DNA of 8,297 nt from Candidatus Altimarinota bacterium (lineage in GTDB: Bacteria; Patescibacteriota; Gracilibacteria; UBA4473): contig CAJQJI010000081.1 in assembly GCA_905478675.1 (NCBI GenBank), forward strand, positions 1 through 8,297, in the 5' to 3' direction. Below the pieces are notes generated by a model. It searched no databases. It had not been told where the DNA came from and worked only from the letters and a program-made list of their open reading frames with translations. The position numbers were made by a program, and so were the translations under genes. Below, one piece after another: positions 5,409-8,297 of the stretch (within the stretch, counting starts at the first letter, position 1; each line of letters starts with the position of its first letter).

Positions 5409-5657
5409 ATGTTAAAGCGAGGCAAATATCGTCATTATAAAGGGGCCTATTATGAAGTATTGGGAGTTGTAATGCACACCGAAACGCAAGCGCCAATGGT
5501 GCATTATAAAGCGCTATATACCATTAATAAGGTTGATACAGAACTTTATGGAAACGATTTAACGTTTGTGCGGCCTTTGAAAATGTGGCTTGATAAGGTG
5601 ACCGTAAAAGGTATACCTGTAGAACGATTTACTTACCTTGAAAACGCGCATGTTTGA
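5409..5657 (+). CDS. DUF1653 domain protein
   Basis: The 82-aa product is essentially one DUF1653 domain, a small beta-rich domain of unknown function common in bacteria. Visible family features are GKYRHYKGAYYEVLGV (5-20), VHYKALY (31-37), the FVRPLKMWLDKV stretch (53-64) and RFTYL (73-77). The length is typical. The ATG at 5409 begins right at the domain, and there is no Shine-Dalgarno sequence. It is first in a plus-strand unit; its TGA stop overlaps the ATG of the next gene (ATGTTTGA), so translation of the two is probably coupled. It has the only TGA stop in the window, and that codon is dictated partly by this overlap. The molecular role is unknown. Confidence 0.87.
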   Translation: MLKRGKYRHYKGAYYEVLGVVMHTETQAPMVHYKALYTINKVDTELYGNDLTFVRPLKMWLDKVTVKGIPVERFTYLENAHV

Positions 5658-5940
5658 ACCCGCTAAGAATTTCGTTTTTACCGCCACCTCTAAATATAAA
5701 TTAGATGATGTTGCTTTGGGATCGTTAATTTGTGAAAACGTTCGTCGTCTTATCGCGCAAGATTATCCAAGTTTTTCAGAGTCATGGACGCCACTAAAAT
5801 TTAAGGCAGGAAGTTTAACCATTCGAGCGACGGGGAGTAGTGGGGCTGAACTGTTCATGCAGACGCAAACCTTGCTGTTAAAAATACAATCGCTTGATTT
5901 ACCAAAATCAGTGCAACAGATTAAAATTGTGAAGGTGTAA
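5650..5940 (+). CDS. DUF721/DciA-like protein, 96 aa
   Basis: The product resembles the DUF721 family, whose best-known member DciA helps load the replicative helicase DnaB. The pattern is a helical N-terminus (about 19-38), then Trp46 and a beta-hairpin region, FKAGSLTIRATGSS (51-64), followed by an amphipathic helix, AELFMQTQTLLLKI (66-79), and a final strand, VQQIKIVKV. This matches the W...L..G.L.v...S...eL....LL order of the family. The similarity is by pattern only, so the assignment is moderate and the replication role is not shown. I choose ATG 5650, which overlaps the DUF1653 stop by eight bases, rather than TTG 5638, which lies deeper in the upstream gene and adds four residues. The next gene starts 24 bases after the stop. 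Confidence 0.72.
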   Translation: MFEPAKNFVFTATSKYKLDDVALGSLICENVRRLIAQDYPSFSESWTPLKFKAGSLTIRATGSSGAELFMQTQTLLLKIQSLDLPKSVQQIKIVKV

Positions 5941-5964
5941 GTTTTTTTGTTACCATTTGATTGT

Positions 5965-7383
5965 ATGAAAAAATTATGGGTATTGATTCTCGGGGTGAGC
6001 GTTTTATTTATGAGTGGTTGTGAACGTCGCGATGCGGTCACTAACCCGAATCAAACTCCGGGGAGTAATTTAGCGGTCATTAATATTTGGACGACCGATC
6101 AACCGCGCTTTTTTGAATCGTTAGGGCAAGAGTTTGCCGTGAAAGTGGCGAACTCAAATCTCCGTTTTAATGTGGTGAGTTTTGACGATGAAGTTGAAAT
6201 GCAAGAAGTGTTGGTGAATGCCTTGGCGGAAGGCGGCGGACCCGATATTATTTTTACGAAGGGCGAGTGGATTGCGCAAAATCCTAAAAAGTTAACTTTC
6301 GCTAAAACGGAATTAGGATTTACGCCTGAAAATTTTAGAAACACGTTTGTGCAATCAGCCAATGATGCTCTCTTAGTCAACGAAAAAGATATTTTAGGCG
6401 TCCCAATGGCGGTTGATAGTTTAGCGCTCATTTTTAATGACGAACATTTAACCGATCGTTTACCAGACCGAAATACACCGGCTACTACATGGGTAGGATT
6501 ACAGGAAGATGCGGCGGTGCTTTCTAAGCAAGATAATTCCTTTGAACGGTTTACGGTTTCTGGGGCCGCACTAGGGCGGACCGATAATATAAATTATGGT
6601 CCAGAGATAATTGAAAACTTAATGTTACAGTCTGGCGTAGAGTTTTTTGATGAAACGCAAACGCTGGCCACTTTTGATAAAAGTGAAACTTTGAGTGAGG
6701 GGGGACGAAGTGTTAATGCCGGTGTAGAAGCGGTAAATTATTTCACCAGTTACGCCGATGAACGCTACAAAAATTACAGCTGGAACTCGACGCTGGCCGA
6801 CAGTACGAGCGATGAGAAAGATTTAAGAACTTTTGCGACTGGCAAGACCTCAATGATTTTTGCGAAAGCCCAAGATTTACCACGTTTACAAGCGATTATC
6901 AAAGACTTAAAAGCCAGTAATCAAACCTATATTGATGATAAAAATATTCGAGTGGCCTTTTTACCTCAAGTTGAAGATCCGCAAATTAGCCCAAACCGAA
7001 AAGTGGTTGGGACGGTTAAAGCCTTAGCGGTAACGCGCAACACAAAGTACCCAGAAACATCATGGCAGTTTTTAAAGTTTGCAATTCAGAAGGACAATCT
7101 ACAAAAATGGCACGAAGAAACCTTAATGCCATCACCACGGCTTGATTTGTTGTTGGAACAAGAACAAGTGCCATTGGTAGGGATTTATGTCCGCCAAGCC
7201 AAATTTGCTCGGGCCAATTTAATGCCGCTACCTAAAATTGTGTTTTATGAAGCGTTAAAACCAGGGATTGACGCTATTAACGCTGGTCGTATGTCGAGCG
7301 AGCGAGCGCTTGAGACTTCCGCCTTTGCGGTTTCAACGTTATTACAACGAGAAATTGCCCGAGCTAATGCCATTGAACGCTAA
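5965..7383 (+). CDS. Lipoprotein ABC-type extracellular solute-binding protein (family 1-like)
   Basis: This is a 472-aa periplasmic or surface lipoprotein of the ABC solute-binding fold. MKK, a hydrophobic stretch (4-17) and a lipobox-like MSGC give Cys19 as the lipidated residue. Family features follow: NIWTTDQPRFF (40-50), GGPDI (91-95), GVPMAVDSLALIFN (145-158), TTW (174-176), FATGKTSMIF (290-299) and YPETSWQFLKF (362-372), the typical binding-protein segments for sugars, oligosaccharides or similar ligands. The ligand is not predictable. The ATG at 5965 gives a proper signal peptide; the upstream in-frame TTG at 5947 would place six extra residues before it, so it is rejected. No permease or ATPase is visible nearby, so it is an orphan within the window. 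The stop TAA overlaps the next start by one base, which suggests it works with the membrane protein that follows. Similar pairs are typical of Patescibacteria (recollection, not checked). Confidence 0.92.
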   Translation: MKKLWVLILGVSVLFMSGCERRDAVTNPNQTPGSNLAVINIWTTDQPRFFESLGQEFAVKVANSNLRFNVVSFDDEVEMQEVLVNALAEGGGPDIIFTKGEWIAQNPKKLTFAKTELGFTPENFRNTFVQSANDALLVNEKDILGVPMAVDSLALIFNDEHLTDRLPDRNTPATTWVGLQEDAAVLSKQDNSFERFTVSGAALGRTDNINYGPEIIENLMLQSGVEFFDETQTLATFDKSETLSEGGRSVNAGVEAVNYFTSYADERYKNYSWNSTLADSTSDEKDLRTFATGKTSMIFAKAQDLPRLQAIIKDLKASNQTYIDDKNIRVAFLPQVEDPQISPNRKVVGTVKALAVTRNTKYPETSWQFLKFAIQKDNLQKWHEETLMPSPRLDLLLEQEQVPLVGIYVRQAKFARANLMPLPKIVFYEALKPGIDAINAGRMSSERALETSAFAVSTLLQREIARANAIER

Positions 7384-8297
7384 TGCGCTGGCTTGAACAA
7401 CCTTCGAACCAGGCTATAGTGATACTTTTAAAAACTATTTTTTACGCTTCGTTAGGGCTGCTAGTGATAAGTTTTTCTTGGAACGCAGGGTGGAATGTGG
7501 TGGGGGATCCGTATGCTTTAGGGCCATTTTTGCCTTGGTTAGAATTAGTGTTTCCACTGTCTGGGTTAGCGCTGTGGGGGTTGTTTTTTACTCAGTGGGC
7601 CTTAGGGGAACTGCGACCGATTCATATTAGCCGTTGGTTTTATTTATTGTTGTTTGTGAGCGTATTGATGGTGAATGTTATTTTTTCCACTCAAGCGCAA
7701 AGCTCTTTAGGCTATTTAAGTTTGTGGATGACGGCGAGTTTAGCGCTTAGCTTACAGTTAGAGCGAGAATTTAAACTCCCTTGGGTCTGGTATGCTTACG
7801 CAGCCGGAATTGTTTTAAGCTTAGTGGCTTGGTGGCTTTTTCCACCGTTTGTAAATGTCGACTTGCTTGTAATGAGTGCCTTTTTAGCTGCCTTACATGC
7901 GTGGCAGCAAGCTATAAAATTATGGCTTAAAATATTAATAATTGGGCTGACCCTTGGGGGCGGCGTTTATCTATCAGCCTCACTTGGGTTAGCGTGGCTG
8001 ATGGCGTTGGCGTGGCTTTTCCTAATGTGGAAGGATTATCGGTTATATCGTCGAAAATGGTTTTGGCTTTGGGGCATGGTATTCGGTGGGATTGTGTTAT
8101 TTATAGCCTTAAATTTAGTCCCTAACTTGAAATCGACAATTGGGTATGATTTAACAAAACCGTATTTAGAAGGCTTTTTTGTGTGGTGGCACGGGGTTGG
8201 TATTGGGCAATTTGAATGGGCACAATTTCAAGCACAAACCTCGTTTCAAACGCCTAAAAATATTATCACTCAAGCGCCCTTATTGATGCGTTGGTGG
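7383..8297 (+). CDS. Polytopic membrane protein, O-antigen ligase/polymerase-like, C-terminus beyond window
   Basis: Frame 3 is open from ATG 7383 (one-base overlap with the preceding TAA) to the right edge: 305 codons with no stop, so the gene is cut. The product is very rich in Trp, Leu and Phe and has about nine hydrophobic segments, near 11-32, 48-72, 84-102, 110-126, 134-153, 157-172, 181-197, 200-216 and 226-245. After the last comes a polar loop starting about 247, with GVGIGQFEWAQF at 271-282, which resembles the GxGxGxF segment of the large periplasmic loop in O-antigen ligase/Wzy-type proteins, preceded by WWH. Such proteins join or polymerise lipid-linked glycans at the outer face of the membrane. 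uppP upstream would recycle the same kind of carrier, but the link is only contextual. The family call is moderate because the C-terminus is missing. No Shine-Dalgarno sequence; start probably coupled. Confidence 0.8.
   Translation, partial: MRWLEQPSNQAIVILLKTIFYASLGLLVISFSWNAGWNVVGDPYALGPFLPWLELVFPLSGLALWGLFFTQWALGELRPIHISRWFYLLLFVSVLMVNVIFSTQAQSSLGYLSLWMTASLALSLQLEREFKLPWVWYAYAAGIVLSLVAWWLFPPFVNVDLLVMSAFLAALHAWQQAIKLWLKILIIGLTLGGGVYLSASLGLAWLMALAWLFLMWKDYRLYRRKWFWLWGMVFGGIVLFIALNLVPNLKSTIGYDLTKPYLEGFFVWWHGVGIGQFEWAQFQAQTSFQTPKNIITQAPLLMRWW

Noticed and set aside
5638..5649. TTG start for the DUF721-like gene
   Set aside because: It would extend the overlap with the DUF1653 gene. ATG 5650 gives the compact ATGTTTGA overlap typical of coupling.
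5655..5657. Reassigned TGA codon (glycine, as in Gracilibacteria/Absconditabacteria)
   Set aside because: No in-frame TGA occurs within any of the ten genes. The single TGA stop is explained by the gene overlap, though reading through it would add only three residues, so this codon alone cannot decide.
5941..5950. T-tract after the DUF721-like stop as an intrinsic terminator
   Set aside because: No stable stem precedes the T-run, and the next gene starts within 24 bases on the same strand.
5947..5964. TTG start for the solute-binding lipoprotein
   Set aside because: It would add six residues, including a Cys, ahead of a standard MKK signal peptide; ATG 5965 gives a proper lipoprotein leader.
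6099..6431. A 110-aa minus-strand open frame inside the solute-binding protein gene
   Set aside because: It is fully covered by a well-supported lipoprotein gene; low-complexity Ser/Lys/Phe composition is typical of an antisense shadow.

Overview
The window holds ten protein genes and no RNA genes, CRISPR arrays or mobile elements. The DNA is moderately AT-rich. Nearly all stop codons are TAA, no start codon has a clear Shine-Dalgarno sequence, and the genetic code reads as standard. The organism is not certain. The orphan lipoprotein solute-binding protein next to an O-antigen-ligase-like membrane protein, and the divergent Maf, recall Patescibacteria/CPR (for example Peregrinibacteria-like lineages). 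The ribonucleotide reductase architecture, the missing Shine-Dalgarno sites and one TAnnTTTG promoter-like element also fit Bacteroidota. I lean towards Patescibacteria, as an inference only.

Region 1 (1-2778, minus strand) is a class I ribonucleotide reductase operon in the order nrdB then nrdA. The activity-control ATP-cone sits at the N-terminus of the radical-generating subunit NrdB, and the catalytic subunit NrdA starts directly at its catalytic part without a cone. NrdA runs off the left edge; 471 codons are visible. Region 2 (2779-3122) is a 344-bp divergent control region. On the nrdB side it carries two 16-bp NrdR-box-like palindromes exactly 32 bp apart, with a TAnnTTTG element between them. 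On the uppP side it carries two perfect 6-1-6 palindromes around an AT-rich promoter candidate.

Region 3 (3123-5027, plus) is a tight three-gene unit: uppP (undecaprenyl-diphosphatase, cell-envelope lipid carrier recycling), a Maf-family nucleotide pyrophosphatase, and an unrecognised helical 159-aa protein. Maf contains a 2.8-copy, 11-bp tandem repeat, and the 159-aa gene contains a 16-bp in-frame direct repeat. A small single-span membrane protein (5024-5353, minus) converges on this unit and shares its stop-codon bases.

Region 4 (5409-8297, plus) is a second tight unit: a DUF1653 protein, a DUF721/DciA-like protein, a lipoprotein ABC-type solute-binding protein with no transporter beside it, and a large membrane protein resembling O-antigen ligase/polymerase that is cut by the right edge. 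Overlapping starts and stops suggest translational coupling along the unit. The theme of regions 3 and 4 is mixed housekeeping and envelope function. The most informative parts of the window are the ATP-cone-on-beta reductase and its control region. I saw no strong candidate for an entirely new multi-gene system.
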